From Bifidobacterium breve DSM 20213 = JCM 1192 (GTDB lineage: Bacteria; Actinomycetota; Actinomycetes; Actinomycetales; Bifidobacteriaceae), in the NCBI RefSeq assembly GCF_001025175.1, contig NZ_AP012324.1:124001-188000 (forward strand): a DNA stretch of 64,000 nucleotides, read 5' to 3'. This document shows positions 26,921 to 38,283 of the stretch, piece after piece. Both the position numbers and the translations under genes were made by a program. The notes under the pieces are model-generated. The model did not search any database and had not been told where the DNA came from. It saw only the letters and a program-made list of their open reading frames with translations. Each line of letters begins with the position of its first letter. Position 1 is the first letter of the stretch.

Positions 26921-27837
26921 GCAGGCATTCCGAGCAGGCCGTACAGGCTTCCCGTATGAAGCAACCTGAATCGCACGGTCTGATGCATGACACCAAGAAG
27001 CGTCGTATTCTTGGCGACGTCCTCTCCTATCTCTTCCTGGGAGTCATGGCCATCATCTGGCTGATTCCGATTGTCTGGGTGTTTGCGGAGAGCTTCAACA
27101 AGAACACCGCACCCTACACCAAGACGTTCTTCCCCACCGAGTTCTCGCTCGACAACTACATCACGCTGTTCACCGACCGCTCGGTGCTGAACTTCCCGAA
27201 GATGTTCATGAACACGTTCATCGTGGCGTGCTTCGTGTGCCTCATCTCGGTGGTGTTCGTGCTGTCCGTGGCCTACTGCATGAGCCGCATGCGCTTCCGC
27301 GCCCGCAAGACCTTCATGAACGTGGTGCTGGTGCTTGGCATGTTCCCCGGCATCATGGCCGTTTCCGCCATCTACTTCATCTTGAAGGCCGTGGGTCTGA
27401 CCAGCGAAGGCATGACCACCATCGCCCTGATTCTGGTCTACTCCGCCGGTACCGGCGCGGGCTTCTACGTGATGAAGGGATACATGGATACGATTCCGAC
27501 CTCGCTTGACGAGGCCGCGCTGCTGGACGGTTGCACCCGTCTGCAGGTGTTCACCAAGATCATCATCCCGATTTGTAAGCCCATGATCGTCTACCAGGCC
27601 ATCATCGGCTTCCTGACCCCGTGGCTCGACTTCGTGATGGCCAAGGTGATTTGCCGCACGCAGTCCAATTACACAGTGGCCCTCGGCCTGTGGCTCATGC
27701 TGCAGAAGGAATACATCCAGAACTGGTACGCGCGCTTCGCCGCAGCAGCCGTGGTGATTTCCATCCCGATCGCCATCCTATTCATCGTCATGCAGCGCTT
27801 CTACCAGGAATCGATGTCTGGTTCGGTTAAGGGCTGA
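26917..27837 (+). CDS. malG: Maltodextrin ABC transporter permease (MalG-like)
   Basis: A 306-residue permease with six predicted membrane segments and the EAA loop LDEAALLDGCTRLQVFTKIIIP near residue 195. The N-terminal cytoplasmic stretch is followed by AIIWLIPIVWVFAESFNKNTAPY, typical of MalG proteins. The gene starts inside the last codon of malF, so both permeases are made from one message as the heterodimeric channel. The malE gene upstream supplies the binding protein. A 10-bp hairpin (27848-27868) follows the stop codon. Confidence 0.92.
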   Translation: MSRHSEQAVQASRMKQPESHGLMHDTKKRRILGDVLSYLFLGVMAIIWLIPIVWVFAESFNKNTAPYTKTFFPTEFSLDNYITLFTDRSVLNFPKMFMNTFIVACFVCLISVVFVLSVAYCMSRMRFRARKTFMNVVLVLGMFPGIMAVSAIYFILKAVGLTSEGMTTIALILVYSAGTGAGFYVMKGYMDTIPTSLDEAALLDGCTRLQVFTKIIIPICKPMIVYQAIIGFLTPWLDFVMAKVICRTQSNYTVALGLWLMLQKEYIQNWYARFAAAAVVISIPIAILFIVMQRFYQESMSGSVKG

Positions 27838-27847
27838 CGCGTTAAGC

Positions 27848-28002
27848 AGACAGCCCGGTGGGCTGTCTGTAGCGTCAGCCTGAGCGAGGCGATAGCCGGG
27901 CGAAGGTCGGATTGAGCCTCGCCGCAGGCGAGTTCGTAATTGCAGGACTGAGCCGTTAAGTAGTGGGGTTTAACTTGGCTCCCCTCTGAAGAGGGGGGCC
28001 AG
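27848..28002. repeat. Hairpin and REP-like repeat after malG
   Basis: AGACAGCCC (27848) faces GGGCTGTCT (ending 27868) with a three-base loop, close to the hairpin inside the repeat at 4372-4408. Further on lies TTGGCTCCCCTCTGAAGAGGGGGGCC (27977-28002), another family motif. The first hairpin probably ends the malEFG message. Confidence 0.55.
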
Positions 28003-28021
28003 AACAGGAAGGCGCAACCTT

Positions 28022-28825
28022 ATGAACGAAGTGGAGATGGCAAAGCAGCGGCGTGGTGAGAAGCGCCGCCGCAAGGGCCTGTCCGTATTCCGTCTCAAGA
28101 TGATCGGCGCCCTATTCATGGCATTGGGCGTGGCCGGCGTCTCGGTCCTGCCGGCCATGTTGGGCGACCCGACTCAGGACATGGCTGCACTGACCGTGGT
28201 GGTGGCGTGCACGGCGGCTTCATGGTGCGCCATCCCCATCTACTCATGGCTGCTGTTCGACGGCTACCGGCATACGGGCAGCATTGGAAAATATGTGCTC
28301 CGTCTGTTCATCGTCGCGGTGGTCAGCGATGTGCCGTACGACCTGATTATGACCGGCAAGCCATTCGACTTGAGCGCGCAGAACTCGGTGTATGGCTTGG
28401 TCATCGCCCTGGTCGTGCTCATGCTGGTGGATTGGATTGCATACCAGTACGGCGGGGAGAGTCTGCGCCCGTGGTCCGGTGCTCAGCGAGGTGGTGCGGC
28501 TGCGGTGCGTTGGCTGCTGACCATTGTAGTCATTCTGGCCGGACTGCTGTGGGCGTTGCTGCTGCGCGTGGGCGTGGATCAGCGGATTATGTATACCGGT
28601 GTGCTGACGCTGCTGTTTGTGCTGGTGTTCTACTTCCTGAACGCGCGTGAAAATACGATGATGTTCACCGCCGGGCTGCTGGGTGCCGTGATGTGCATTA
28701 CGCCCGGTATTGGTGTGGCCTTCCTGCACTACCGCAATGACGAAGTCGGGTTCAAGCAGTCTTGGACCAAGTGGGCCTGGTACGCGGTCTATCCAGTGCT
28801 TTTGATTATCGGCGCGCTGGCCTAG
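28022..28825 (+). CDS. TraX-family membrane protein
   Basis: A 267-residue integral membrane protein with about eight predicted helices. The middle motif RLFIVAVVSDVPYDL and the C-terminal YPVLLIIGALA are typical of the TraX family (PF05857), whose founding member acetylates F-pilin; related chromosomal proteins have no proven role. The N-terminus is very basic (KQRRGEKRRRKG), an inside anchor. It follows the maltodextrin permease genes on the same strand but after a hairpin, so it may not belong to that operon. I cannot assign a substrate. Confidence 0.7.
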   Translation: MNEVEMAKQRRGEKRRRKGLSVFRLKMIGALFMALGVAGVSVLPAMLGDPTQDMAALTVVVACTAASWCAIPIYSWLLFDGYRHTGSIGKYVLRLFIVAVVSDVPYDLIMTGKPFDLSAQNSVYGLVIALVVLMLVDWIAYQYGGESLRPWSGAQRGGAAAVRWLLTIVVILAGLLWALLLRVGVDQRIMYTGVLTLLFVLVFYFLNARENTMMFTAGLLGAVMCITPGIGVAFLHYRNDEVGFKQSWTKWAWYAVYPVLLIIGALA

Positions 28826-29851
28826 TTACGCCATTTCCCCGAATGGAATATCGGTGCTGCGCGGCACTAGCTGTGCCTCGAGCACCTCGTGCGGGTCATA
28901 GAGCGTCTTGCCGCTGATGAGCGTCAACGCCTTATTGGCAGCTGCGCGGCCCATCGCATACGGATCCTGACGCATGGTCGTCAAGTTGATGGTGTCGGCA
29001 TAGGGGCTGTCGTCAAAGCCGACAATCGAATAATCGCGCGGCGTGCGGTGTCCGTAACGCTCCAGCTTGAGCACCAGCGGAATCGCCATCATATCCATCT
29101 GGCAGCAGATTGCGTCCGGGAACTCATCCATCGCCAGCAGCGCGGATAATGCGGAGTCGGCGAAGGCCGGGCCGCGCGGCACGGAGAGCACTTCCCAATT
29201 GATGTCATGCTTGCCTTCGGCGTCCTTGCAGGCGTTGATGAAGCCCTGTGCGCGTGCGTCAATCGAGGAATCCAGCCCGGCTGCCTCGGAACAGGGGTAG
29301 ACGATGTGCTTGTGACCGAGGTTGATGAGATGCTGCGCGGCCGTGTACATGCCTTTTTCGTCGTCGATGCTGATGGTGGCGTCAAAGCTTTCGGAAGACG
29401 GCGTATTGATGCCGATGATCGGCACATGAATGCGCTGCAGCTGCTCGACCTCGTGCGGATCGATAGCGAACGAGGCCACGAAAACGGCATCGACATTGCG
29501 GCGAATCGGCAGGTCGGTGAAGAACTCATGACGGTTTGCGGCGGTATCGATGTGCTGGAACAGCGAGATGTCATAGCCGGCCGGATGCATCACCGATTCG
29601 ATGCCCGCGAACGTTTGCGTATTGAACCAGCTGGTGATCTCCTCATTCATCAGCATCGCCACACGGTAGGTCTGTCCGGACTTCAGGGCGGTGGCGGAGC
29701 GGGAGATGTTGAAATCGAGCTTATCGGCCACATCCAGCACCTTGCGGCGGGTCTTCGCCGAGACGAGTTCCGGTCGGGTGAAGGCGCGCGACACTGTAGA
29801 AATGGAGACTCCGGCCTCCTTGGCTACTTGGTAGATGTCTGCCTTGCCCAT
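28826..29851 (-). CDS. LacI-family regulator of the maltodextrin/apuB block (MalR-like)
   Basis: A 341-residue repressor with a LacI HTH at residues 5-24 (IYQVAKEAGVSISTVSRAF), a hinge (ISRSATALKSGQTY) and a sugar-binding core ending with DYSIVGFDDSPYADTINLTTMRQDP. The ATG follows GAGGAGGAAC; the frame continues 33 codons upstream without a ribosome-binding site. It is divergent from apuB, and three TTGCAAACG-type operators lie in the shared gap, so it probably represses apuB, malE and malQ and itself. It is a paralogue of the regulator at 9520-10551 with a nearly identical HTH recognition region. Confidence 0.9.
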   Translation of the reverse strand: MGKADIYQVAKEAGVSISTVSRAFTRPELVSAKTRRKVLDVADKLDFNISRSATALKSGQTYRVAMLMNEEITSWFNTQTFAGIESVMHPAGYDISLFQHIDTAANRHEFFTDLPIRRNVDAVFVASFAIDPHEVEQLQRIHVPIIGINTPSSESFDATISIDDEKGMYTAAQHLINLGHKHIVYPCSEAAGLDSSIDARAQGFINACKDAEGKHDINWEVLSVPRGPAFADSALSALLAMDEFPDAICCQMDMMAIPLVLKLERYGHRTPRDYSIVGFDDSPYADTINLTTMRQDPYAMGRAAANKALTLISGKTLYDPHEVLEAQLVPRSTDIPFGEMA

Positions 29852-29944
29852 GTTCCTCCTCGTGCAATTCGTGGTATCGGCTATGCCACGTAATCCCCCT
29901 AACGGGTTGCGCCATCCACGATGTGTAATCATTTGTATCATATA

Positions 29945-29960
29945 CTGCAAACGTTAGCGC
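29945..29960. promoter_or_regulatory. MalR-type operator, apuB gap site 1
   Basis: CTGCAAACGTTAGCGC has the GCAAACGTT core centred on CG. It lies 94 bases upstream of the LacI start, in its probable promoter. Confidence 0.55.
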
Positions 29961-30010
29961 GAAGCTGGGGGAAGTGTTGCTTGGTGTGGTATGCTGATTG
30001 GGACATAGTG

Positions 30011-30026
30011 TTGCGAACGTATGCAG
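30011..30026. promoter_or_regulatory. MalR-type operator, apuB gap site 2
   Basis: TTGCGAACGTATGCAG matches the TTGCAAACGTTTGCAA pattern at most positions and is centred on CG, midway between the divergent genes. Confidence 0.55.
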
Positions 30027-30075
30027 TCTGTCAACTGTGCTGCATGCCGTTTCTGCAGGAGTGGTGCTGAAAGTG

Positions 30076-30091
30076 TTGCAAACGTTGTCAA
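30076..30091. promoter_or_regulatory. MalR-type operator, apuB gap site 3
   Basis: TTGCAAACGTTGTCAA is the best match among the sites and lies 77 bases upstream of the apuB start, where it could block the promoter. Confidence 0.7.
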
Positions 30092-30167
30092 CGGTCTGAC
30101 CGTGCGATAGGGGGGTTCCCTTCATGGTTCGTGCGGTCAATGCTCAAGGATGAGAGAAAGGACTCAT

Positions 30168-33100
30168 ATGGCCGTACGACGATTCAGCTCGCTCGCCAAA
30201 CGCCTTGCCGTAACCGGCATAGCGGTGGCAATGTCTGCCACAACACTGGTAGCATTGCCGGCTTCTGCGGACGAGGCCGAGGCCAATGCACAGGCGCGCA
30301 CATCTGTTGGCGCGCCGGGCGATGTGATCGCCATCGCATTCCAAACCAACTGGAATTCGGTGGCCAAGGAGTGTACCGAGGCTTACGGCCCCGAAGGTGT
30401 GGGCTACGTACAGGTCTCCCCGCCGATGGAGTCCATCCAGGGCACTGAATGGTGGACCTCCTACCAGCCGGTCAGCTACAAGCTCGACTCCAAGCTCGGT
30501 ACGGAAGCCGAGTTCAAGACCATGATCGCCACGTGCAACGCGGCGGGCGTCGAGATCATCGCCGACTCGGTCATCAACCACACCACCGGCGCCGATCAGG
30601 GCGAGGGCACCGGCGTCGCCGGCAGCAAGTACGACGGCGAGGGCAACTTCCCCGCAATCCCGTACGCCAAAGAGAACTTCCACGACTGCACCAAGAACAT
30701 CGGCGACTACACCAACGCCGACGAAGTACAGAACTGCCGCCTGACCAGCCTGCAGGACCTCGACACCAGCCAGGAATACGTGCAGGACAAGCTCGCCGAC
30801 TACATGAACCGCCTGCTCGACCTCGGCGTCTACGGATTCCGCGTCGACGCGGTCAAACACATCGCCACGGCCGACGTGGCCGCCATCAAGGCCAAGCTCG
30901 CCGAGAAGTCCGGCCGCAACGCCGACGATATCTTCTTCGAGCAGGAAGTCATCGGCAACGCCTCCGAAGCCGCGGAAATCCAGCCGAGCAACTATGTGGC
31001 GAACGGCAAGGTCTCCGAATTCAACTTCACCAACCACCTGTCGGTCGCCTTCGCCGGCGACATCACCGACGCCAGCAAGGGCCTTGCGAAGGTCGGCGGC
31101 GACGGCTGGGTGAGCTCCGACAAGGCCGCAGTGTGGGTGACCAACTGGGATACCGAGCGCGGATCGGCCATCACCTATAAGAAGGGCTCGAAGTACCTGC
31201 TCGCGAATGCGTTCATGCTCGCGTACGACTACGGCCAGCCGCACATCTACTCCGGCTACTACTTCGACAACTCCGACGACGGCGCTCCCGGCGCCACCGA
31301 AACCTCCGTGCCCGACATGGAGTGCCCGACCGACGGCTCGATGACCTCCGGCACCTGGCAGTGCGCCGAACGTTGGACCGCGATCCGCGGCATGATCGGC
31401 TTCCACAACGCGGTCAACGGCACTGACGTCACCAACTGGAAGGCGTACGACACCAACGTGCTCGGCTTCGGTCGCGGCGACGTCGGCTACCTCGCGCTCA
31501 ACAACAGCGCCGACGACTCCAAGCAGACGTTCCAGACGTCACTGCCCGCCGGCGAATACTGCAACGTGTACGCCACCGGCGACTGCTCTGCAACTGTGAC
31601 CGTGAAGGACGACGGCACGTTCGACGCGACGCTCGCGAAGAACTCCGCCATCGCGATCTACGCGGGCGCGACCAAGGATTCCTGGACCGGCACGACCAAG
31701 TCCGATCCGTCCGATCCGGACCTGTCCGTCAACGACGAGACCAAGAAGGCCGCGGCCGACACGAGCCGCACCATCTACTACAAGCTGCCCGACGGCTGGA
31801 AGCAGGCGTACCTCCACTACGGTATCGACGGCTGGGCCGAGCAGGGCCACGAGCTGATGGCCGACGCCGGCAACGGCTGGGTCAAGTTCACGGTCGATCC
31901 GAAGGGCAAGTCCTTCGAATACGTATTCACCGACGGCGGCGACAACTGGGACAACCCGAATGGCGGCGGCAACTACACCGCGCAGGGCCACTGGACGGCG
32001 GTCGCCGACCACGAGGCCAGCGCCGGCGTGCCCTCCGATGTGCAGTCGTACCAGCCCAAGACCAAGGTGATCGTGCACTACAAGCCCGCCGAAGGCGACG
32101 CCGTCGCCGATCGCGGCGTGTACATGTGGGGCACCGACAAGAACGGCGCCACCCTGAACGGCGCGTGGCACGCCTTCACCGGCGAGGACTCCTACGGCAA
32201 GGTGTTCGAGACCACCATCGATGGTGCGTACGACGCCGCCAAGATCGGTGTGATCGTCACCACCGAAGGCTGGGACAAGGTCGGCGGCGACCGTACCATC
32301 GACGGCTCCACCGGCACCGCCGAAATCTGGGTCGACGGCGCCAATCCGGACGAAACGCTCACCGAAGCCCCCGACGGCTACAAGAAGGCCGCCAACCAGA
32401 TCGACGTGACCATCCACTACCACCGCCTCGCCGACGACTACACCAGCGAAGACGGCATGAAGGCATGGGACATCTGGGGCTGGGCCGACGGCGTCAACGG
32501 TGCTGCCTACCCGTTCACCGAGCACGACGACTACGGCCTGATCGCCAAGTACACGCTCAAGGGCAGCGGCATGAGCACTCCGCAGTTCATCGTGCGCTAC
32601 GGCGGCGACAGCTGGGAAGCCAAGGATCCGAACGACGAGAACCGCACGATCCCGCAGTCCGCCATCACCGTGAACGCCGACGGCACCGCATCCGCCGAAA
32701 TCTGGCTGGTGCAGGGCGACACGACGATCTACACCAACGGCACGCTCTACGACGCCAAGGGCATGATCGTCTCCGCCGAAATGACCGACTTCAACACCAT
32801 CACGGTCAAGCTCAACAAGGCGCTCACCATCGACAAGCCGGCCGACGCGGTGTCGGTCGAGGGTGTGAAGATCAAGGACGTGAAGGCTAGCGGGAACACC
32901 GTGACCATTACCACGTCCGACAATCTTGACGTGACCAAGGCCTACAAGGTGACGATCGAGGACTACGGCGCACAGAACGTGTCGCTCGGCGCCGTCGTGC
33001 GCTCTGACGCGTTCGACAAGAAGTACGCCTACGACGGCGATGATCTCGGCGTGACCTACAAGGCCGAGAAGTCCACGTTCAAGCTGTGGGCGCCGACCGC

Positions 33101-35294
33101 CACCAAGGTGACGCTGCGCCTGTACGCCGACTCCACCGATCCGAAGGCAGCGCAGACCGACGCCGTGACGCTGGAGAAGTCCGGCAAGAAGGGCGTGTGG
33201 ACGTTCGCCGTGGACAAGGATCTCAAGGATTACGCCTACGACTACGAGCTGACCTTCGCCGACGGCACGGTCAACACGTCCGCCGACCCGTACGCGACCG
33301 CCGCCGTGGCCAACGGCGAGCGATCCGTCGTGCTCTCCGGCAAGGAGAAGGGCGATGCCGGCAAGCGCATGGCGTCGTTCAGCAAGCCGACCGACGCGAT
33401 CATCACCGAGGCGAACGTTCGTGACATGACCATCAACCCGAACTCCGGCGTCTCCGAAGCCAATCGCGGCAAGTATCTCGGCTTCGTCGAGGAGGGCACC
33501 ACGGTCGACGGCAAGCAGGGCGCGGCGTCCACCGGCATCGACTACCTCAAGTCGCTCGGCGTGACGCATGTGCAGATCATGCCCGTCTACGACTACGGTT
33601 CCGTGGACGAGACCGGCGATCTGAGCTACGGCGCGCAGTACAACTGGGGCTACGATCCGGAGAACTACAACGTGCCGGAAGGCTCGTACTCCTCCGACCC
33701 GAGTGACCCGAGCGCTCGCGTCAAGGAAATGAAGCAGATGGTCTCCGGGCTGCACAAGAACGGCCTGTACGTGGTGATGGATGTGGTCTACAACCACGTC
33801 TACAACGCCTCCGAACACGCCTTCAACAAGACCGTGCCTGGCTACTACTTCCGCTACGACGCCAATGGCAACCTGACCAACGGCTCCGGCTGCGGCAACG
33901 ACGTGGCTTCCGAGCGTGCGATGGCCCGTAAGTACATCGTCGATTCCGTGAAGTACTGGGCGACCGAGTACAACGTGGACGGCTTCCGCTTCGACCTCAT
34001 GGGTCTGATTGACCAGACCACCATGAATCAGGTGCGTGCGGCGCTTGACGAGATCGATCCGTCGATTCTCGTCATCGGCGAAGGCTGGGATATGACTGAC
34101 GCCATTGGCAACCAGGAAACCACGCAGCCCAATGCCTCCAAGGTCAAGGGCGTGGCGTTCTTCAACGACTCCCTGCGCGACGCGATCAAGGGCAGCGTGT
34201 TCTCCGACGAGGACACCGGCTTCATCGCCGGCAAGGCCGACAAGGAGAACCTCATCGCCACCAACGTGCTCGGCTGCAACAACAAGCGCGAGGGCATCGA
34301 TGAGAACGGCCACTGCAACAACGGCACCGCCGACACGAACTACGGCGGCGCGGATCAGGTGGTGCAGTACGTCGAGATCCACGACAACCTGACCTTGTAC
34401 GACAAGCTGGTCAAGAGCGCGCCCAACGACTCCGAGGAGACGCGACTCGCTCGCGCCAAGCTCGCCGACTCGCTGATTCTGCTCTCGCAGGGCATCGCCG
34501 ACATGCAGTTCGGCCAGGAGTTCCTGCGCACCAAGGGCGGCAATGGCAACAGCTACAACGCCGGTGACGCGGTGAACGCCATCGACTGGAACCGCACGGT
34601 CGAGCAGGCGGGTTCCGTGAACTATGTGAAGGGCCTGATCGCCCTGCGCAAGTCCATCAAGAACCTGCACCTGAGCAGCTATGATGACATCGCCAAGAAC
34701 ATGACGGTGCTGCAGCAGTCCGACGGCGTGGTGGCCTACCAGCTGAAGGACGGCGGCGACACGTATGTGGTGGTGTTCAACGCCAACGAATCGGCCGCAA
34801 CGGTCGAGGCCGTGCCGGCTGGCAAGTACACCGTGCTGGCCGCCGATGGCAAGGTGACGGAGACGCAGGATAAGAATGCTGCAACCACCGTGGGCGCTGA
34901 CGGCTACCAGGCCGGAGCGCTCGCCGCTGCCGTGCTCAAGGCCGGCGCCGACGATGATTCGACCAAGCCTGATGGCGGCAAGGACGATTCCTCCAAGCCG
35001 GGCAACAACGACGGCAAGGACGATAACCAGTCGGGCGGCACAGCCACCCCGGGTACTCCGGGCGATAGTGGCAACGGCAATGGTCAGACCGGTGACGGCA
35101 ACGCCTCCAACGGCGCATCCGACACCGCGGCCGGCCAATCCCAGCAGTTCGGCGCTGCCGCTCTGCCCAACACCGGCGTAGCCCTGTCCGTCATGGCGGT
35201 CGCCGTATTGGTGATGACCGCTGCCGGCATGCTGTTGCAGCGGTTCTCCAAGGGCGGCAATGTCGTCAACAGTAAGGAGGGCTCCGAACAGTAG
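30168..35294 (+). CDS. apuB: Cell-wall amylopullulanase (two GH13 domains)
   Basis: A 1708-residue extracellular bifunctional enzyme that cuts alpha-1,4 and alpha-1,6 links in starch, glycogen and pullulan. The signal peptide ends at LPASADEA (~36). An N-terminal GH13 alpha-amylase (~45-500) has nucleophile Asp227 in GFRVDAVKH and acid/base Glu in FFEQEVIG. Starch-binding modules follow: CBM25/26-like (~530-620) and two CBM41-like (~630 and ~745). Next come an Ig-like stretch (~865), CBM48-like (~960) and a GH13 pullulanase (~1080-1560) with YNWGYDP, nucleophile Asp1276 (GFRFDLMG), Glu1305 (GEGWDM) and EIHDNLT. The tail is Gly/Asn/Asp-rich, then LPNTG (1666-1670), a helix and Lys/Arg, so it is sortase-anchored. 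The ATG after AAAGGACTCAT is preferred over the ATG at 30150. Confidence 0.96.
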   Translation: MAVRRFSSLAKRLAVTGIAVAMSATTLVALPASADEAEANAQARTSVGAPGDVIAIAFQTNWNSVAKECTEAYGPEGVGYVQVSPPMESIQGTEWWTSYQPVSYKLDSKLGTEAEFKTMIATCNAAGVEIIADSVINHTTGADQGEGTGVAGSKYDGEGNFPAIPYAKENFHDCTKNIGDYTNADEVQNCRLTSLQDLDTSQEYVQDKLADYMNRLLDLGVYGFRVDAVKHIATADVAAIKAKLAEKSGRNADDIFFEQEVIGNASEAAEIQPSNYVANGKVSEFNFTNHLSVAFAGDITDASKGLAKVGGDGWVSSDKAAVWVTNWDTERGSAITYKKGSKYLLANAFMLAYDYGQPHIYSGYYFDNSDDGAPGATETSVPDMECPTDGSMTSGTWQCAERWTAIRGMIGFHNAVNGTDVTNWKAYDTNVLGFGRGDVGYLALNNSADDSKQTFQTSLPAGEYCNVYATGDCSATVTVKDDGTFDATLAKNSAIAIYAGATKDSWTGTTKSDPSDPDLSVNDETKKAAADTSRTIYYKLPDGWKQAYLHYGIDGWAEQGHELMADAGNGWVKFTVDPKGKSFEYVFTDGGDNWDNPNGGGNYTAQGHWTAVADHEASAGVPSDVQSYQPKTKVIVHYKPAEGDAVADRGVYMWGTDKNGATLNGAWHAFTGEDSYGKVFETTIDGAYDAAKIGVIVTTEGWDKVGGDRTIDGSTGTAEIWVDGANPDETLTEAPDGYKKAANQIDVTIHYHRLADDYTSEDGMKAWDIWGWADGVNGAAYPFTEHDDYGLIAKYTLKGSGMSTPQFIVRYGGDSWEAKDPNDENRTIPQSAITVNADGTASAEIWLVQGDTTIYTNGTLYDAKGMIVSAEMTDFNTITVKLNKALTIDKPADAVSVEGVKIKDVKASGNTVTITTSDNLDVTKAYKVTIEDYGAQNVSLGAVVRSDAFDKKYAYDGDDLGVTYKAEKSTFKLWAPTATKVTLRLYADSTDPKAAQTDAVTLEKSGKKGVWTFAVDKDLKDYAYDYELTFADGTVNTSADPYATAAVANGERSVVLSGKEKGDAGKRMASFSKPTDAIITEANVRDMTINPNSGVSEANRGKYLGFVEEGTTVDGKQGAASTGIDYLKSLGVTHVQIMPVYDYGSVDETGDLSYGAQYNWGYDPENYNVPEGSYSSDPSDPSARVKEMKQMVSGLHKNGLYVVMDVVYNHVYNASEHAFNKTVPGYYFRYDANGNLTNGSGCGNDVASERAMARKYIVDSVKYWATEYNVDGFRFDLMGLIDQTTMNQVRAALDEIDPSILVIGEGWDMTDAIGNQETTQPNASKVKGVAFFNDSLRDAIKGSVFSDEDTGFIAGKADKENLIATNVLGCNNKREGIDENGHCNNGTADTNYGGADQVVQYVEIHDNLTLYDKLVKSAPNDSEETRLARAKLADSLILLSQGIADMQFGQEFLRTKGGNGNSYNAGDAVNAIDWNRTVEQAGSVNYVKGLIALRKSIKNLHLSSYDDIAKNMTVLQQSDGVVAYQLKDGGDTYVVVFNANESAATVEAVPAGKYTVLAADGKVTETQDKNAATTVGADGYQAGALAAAVLKAGADDDSTKPDGGKDDSSKPGNNDGKDDNQSGGTATPGTPGDSGNGNGQTGDGNASNGASDTAAGQSQQFGAAALPNTGVALSVMAVAVLVMTAAGMLLQRFSKGGNVVNSKEGSEQ

Positions 35295-35320
35295 TCCACA
35301 CCGCGTCAGTTGCTGAGTGG

Positions 35321-35370
35321 CCCCCGCTGGCGGGGGCTGTCAGCGAAGCTGACTGGGGGTGGCTCAGAGC
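35321..35370. repeat. REP-like palindrome after apuB
   Basis: GGCCCCCGCTGGCGGGGGCTGTCAGCGAAGCTGAC in two hairpins (GCCCCCGCTGGCGGGGGC and GTCAGCGAAGCTGAC), then GGGGGTGGC. It probably ends the apuB transcript. Confidence 0.65.
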
Positions 35371-35383
35371 CGCTCCAAAAAAC

Positions 35384-35404
35384 CTGAGCCTACATCGCTC
35401 AACT
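35384..35404. promoter_or_regulatory. HAIR operator 1 (HspR site) upstream of dnaK
   Basis: CCTGAGC-N7-GCTCAAC fits the HspR-associated inverted repeat CTTGAGT-N7-ACTCAAG. It is almost the mirror image of site 2 at 35444, including the seven-base spacer. Confidence 0.75.
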
Positions 35405-35443
35405 TTTGTGATGAATTTGGGAATAGAACTTGCCAAACAGAAG

Positions 35444-35464
35444 TTGAGTGATGTAGGCTCAAGT
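35444..35464. promoter_or_regulatory. HAIR operator 2 (HspR site) upstream of dnaK
   Basis: GTTGAGT-N7-GCTCAAG is the better HAIR match. It lies 78 bases upstream of the dnaK start. A further half-site, ACTTGAGCG, occurs near 35492. Confidence 0.85.
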
Positions 35465-35541
35465 TTTGGAAGGCCCAAGAACCAACCAAGGAACTTGAGC
35501 GAACAACGTAAGAACAAACGAATAATTAAGGAGCACACATT

Positions 35542-37421
<1,880 letters not shown>

Positions 37422-37422
<1 letters not shown>

Positions 37423-38105
37423 TGTCCGAGTTCAACAAGGACGACTACCTGAACGACCTGCCGGATCCCTCAGATGCTGAGGCTGCCGGCCAGGCCGCTC
37501 AGGCCTCTTCAGGGGCTGACGCCTCCGCCGAGTCTGGCTCTGCGCAGGATTCGGCTGCCCAGGCTCCTTCCAATGAAGGAGCCGACGCGGCTCCTGCCGC
37601 AGCTGAGGGAGAGAAGTCGGATGCCGGAAAGAAGACTGGCGAAGGCCAGTCTGATTCTGAAGACACCCTCACCCCTCTCGGCAAGGCCAAGAAGGAAGCC
37701 GCCGACTACCTCGAAGCCCTGCAGCGCGAACGCGCGGAGTTCATCAACTACCGCAATCGTGCGCAGAAGGAGCAGGAGCGCTTCCGCCAGCATGGCATTA
37801 TCGACGTGCTGACCGCGCTGCTGCCGGCCCTTGACGACATCGACCGCATTCGCGAGAACAGCGAGATGGACGATTCGTTCAAGGCGGTGGCTGCCAAGAT
37901 CGACAAGGCTTTCGAGAAGTTCGGCGTCGAGAAGTTCGGCGAAAAGGGCGAGGACTTCGACCCCACCAAGCATGAGGCAATCCTGCACAAGCCGGATGCC
38001 GATGCCGACAAGGAAACCGTCGACACCGTGGTGGAAGCCGGCTACCGTATCGGCGACCGCGTAATCCGCGCCGCCCGAGTAGTAGTAGCCTCCCCGCAAA
38101 ACTGA
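37422..38105 (+). CDS. grpE: Nucleotide exchange factor GrpE
   Basis: A 227-residue DnaK cofactor that releases ADP. The first ~85 residues are an acidic Ala/Ser/Glu-rich disordered region. The core starts at AKKEAADYLEALQRERAEFINYRNRAQKEQERFRQHGIID, the long GrpE coiled coil, and ends in the beta domain VVEAGYRIGDRVIRAARVVVASP. The ATG shares its A with the dnaK stop codon; a GTG just before it is not needed. It is followed by a 110-bp palindromic repeat before dnaJ. Confidence 0.96.
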
Positions 38106-38140
38106 TAACGGCCAGCTCGCTAACGAGCTGACATTATCTT

Positions 38141-38250
38141 GGCTCCCGCTGGCGGGAGCTGGCAGCCGAAGGCTGACTGAGGGTGGTCAAACACTGAATA
38201 TAAACCACCCTCAGTCTCGCTTCGCTCGACAGCTCTCGCCAGCGGGAGCC
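38141..38250. repeat. Large REP-like inverted repeat between grpE and dnaJ
   Basis: GGCTCCCGCTGGCGGGAGCT with ACTGAGGGTGGT (38141 onward) faces ACCACCCTCAGT and CAGCGGGAGCC (ending 38250) across a short AT-rich centre. Two oppositely oriented family units thus make a single 110-base hairpin inside the operon, possibly setting the grpE:dnaJ ratio. Confidence 0.7.
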
Positions 38251-38283
38251 AACCATAAAGACTTTTCAAGAAAGGAGACATGA

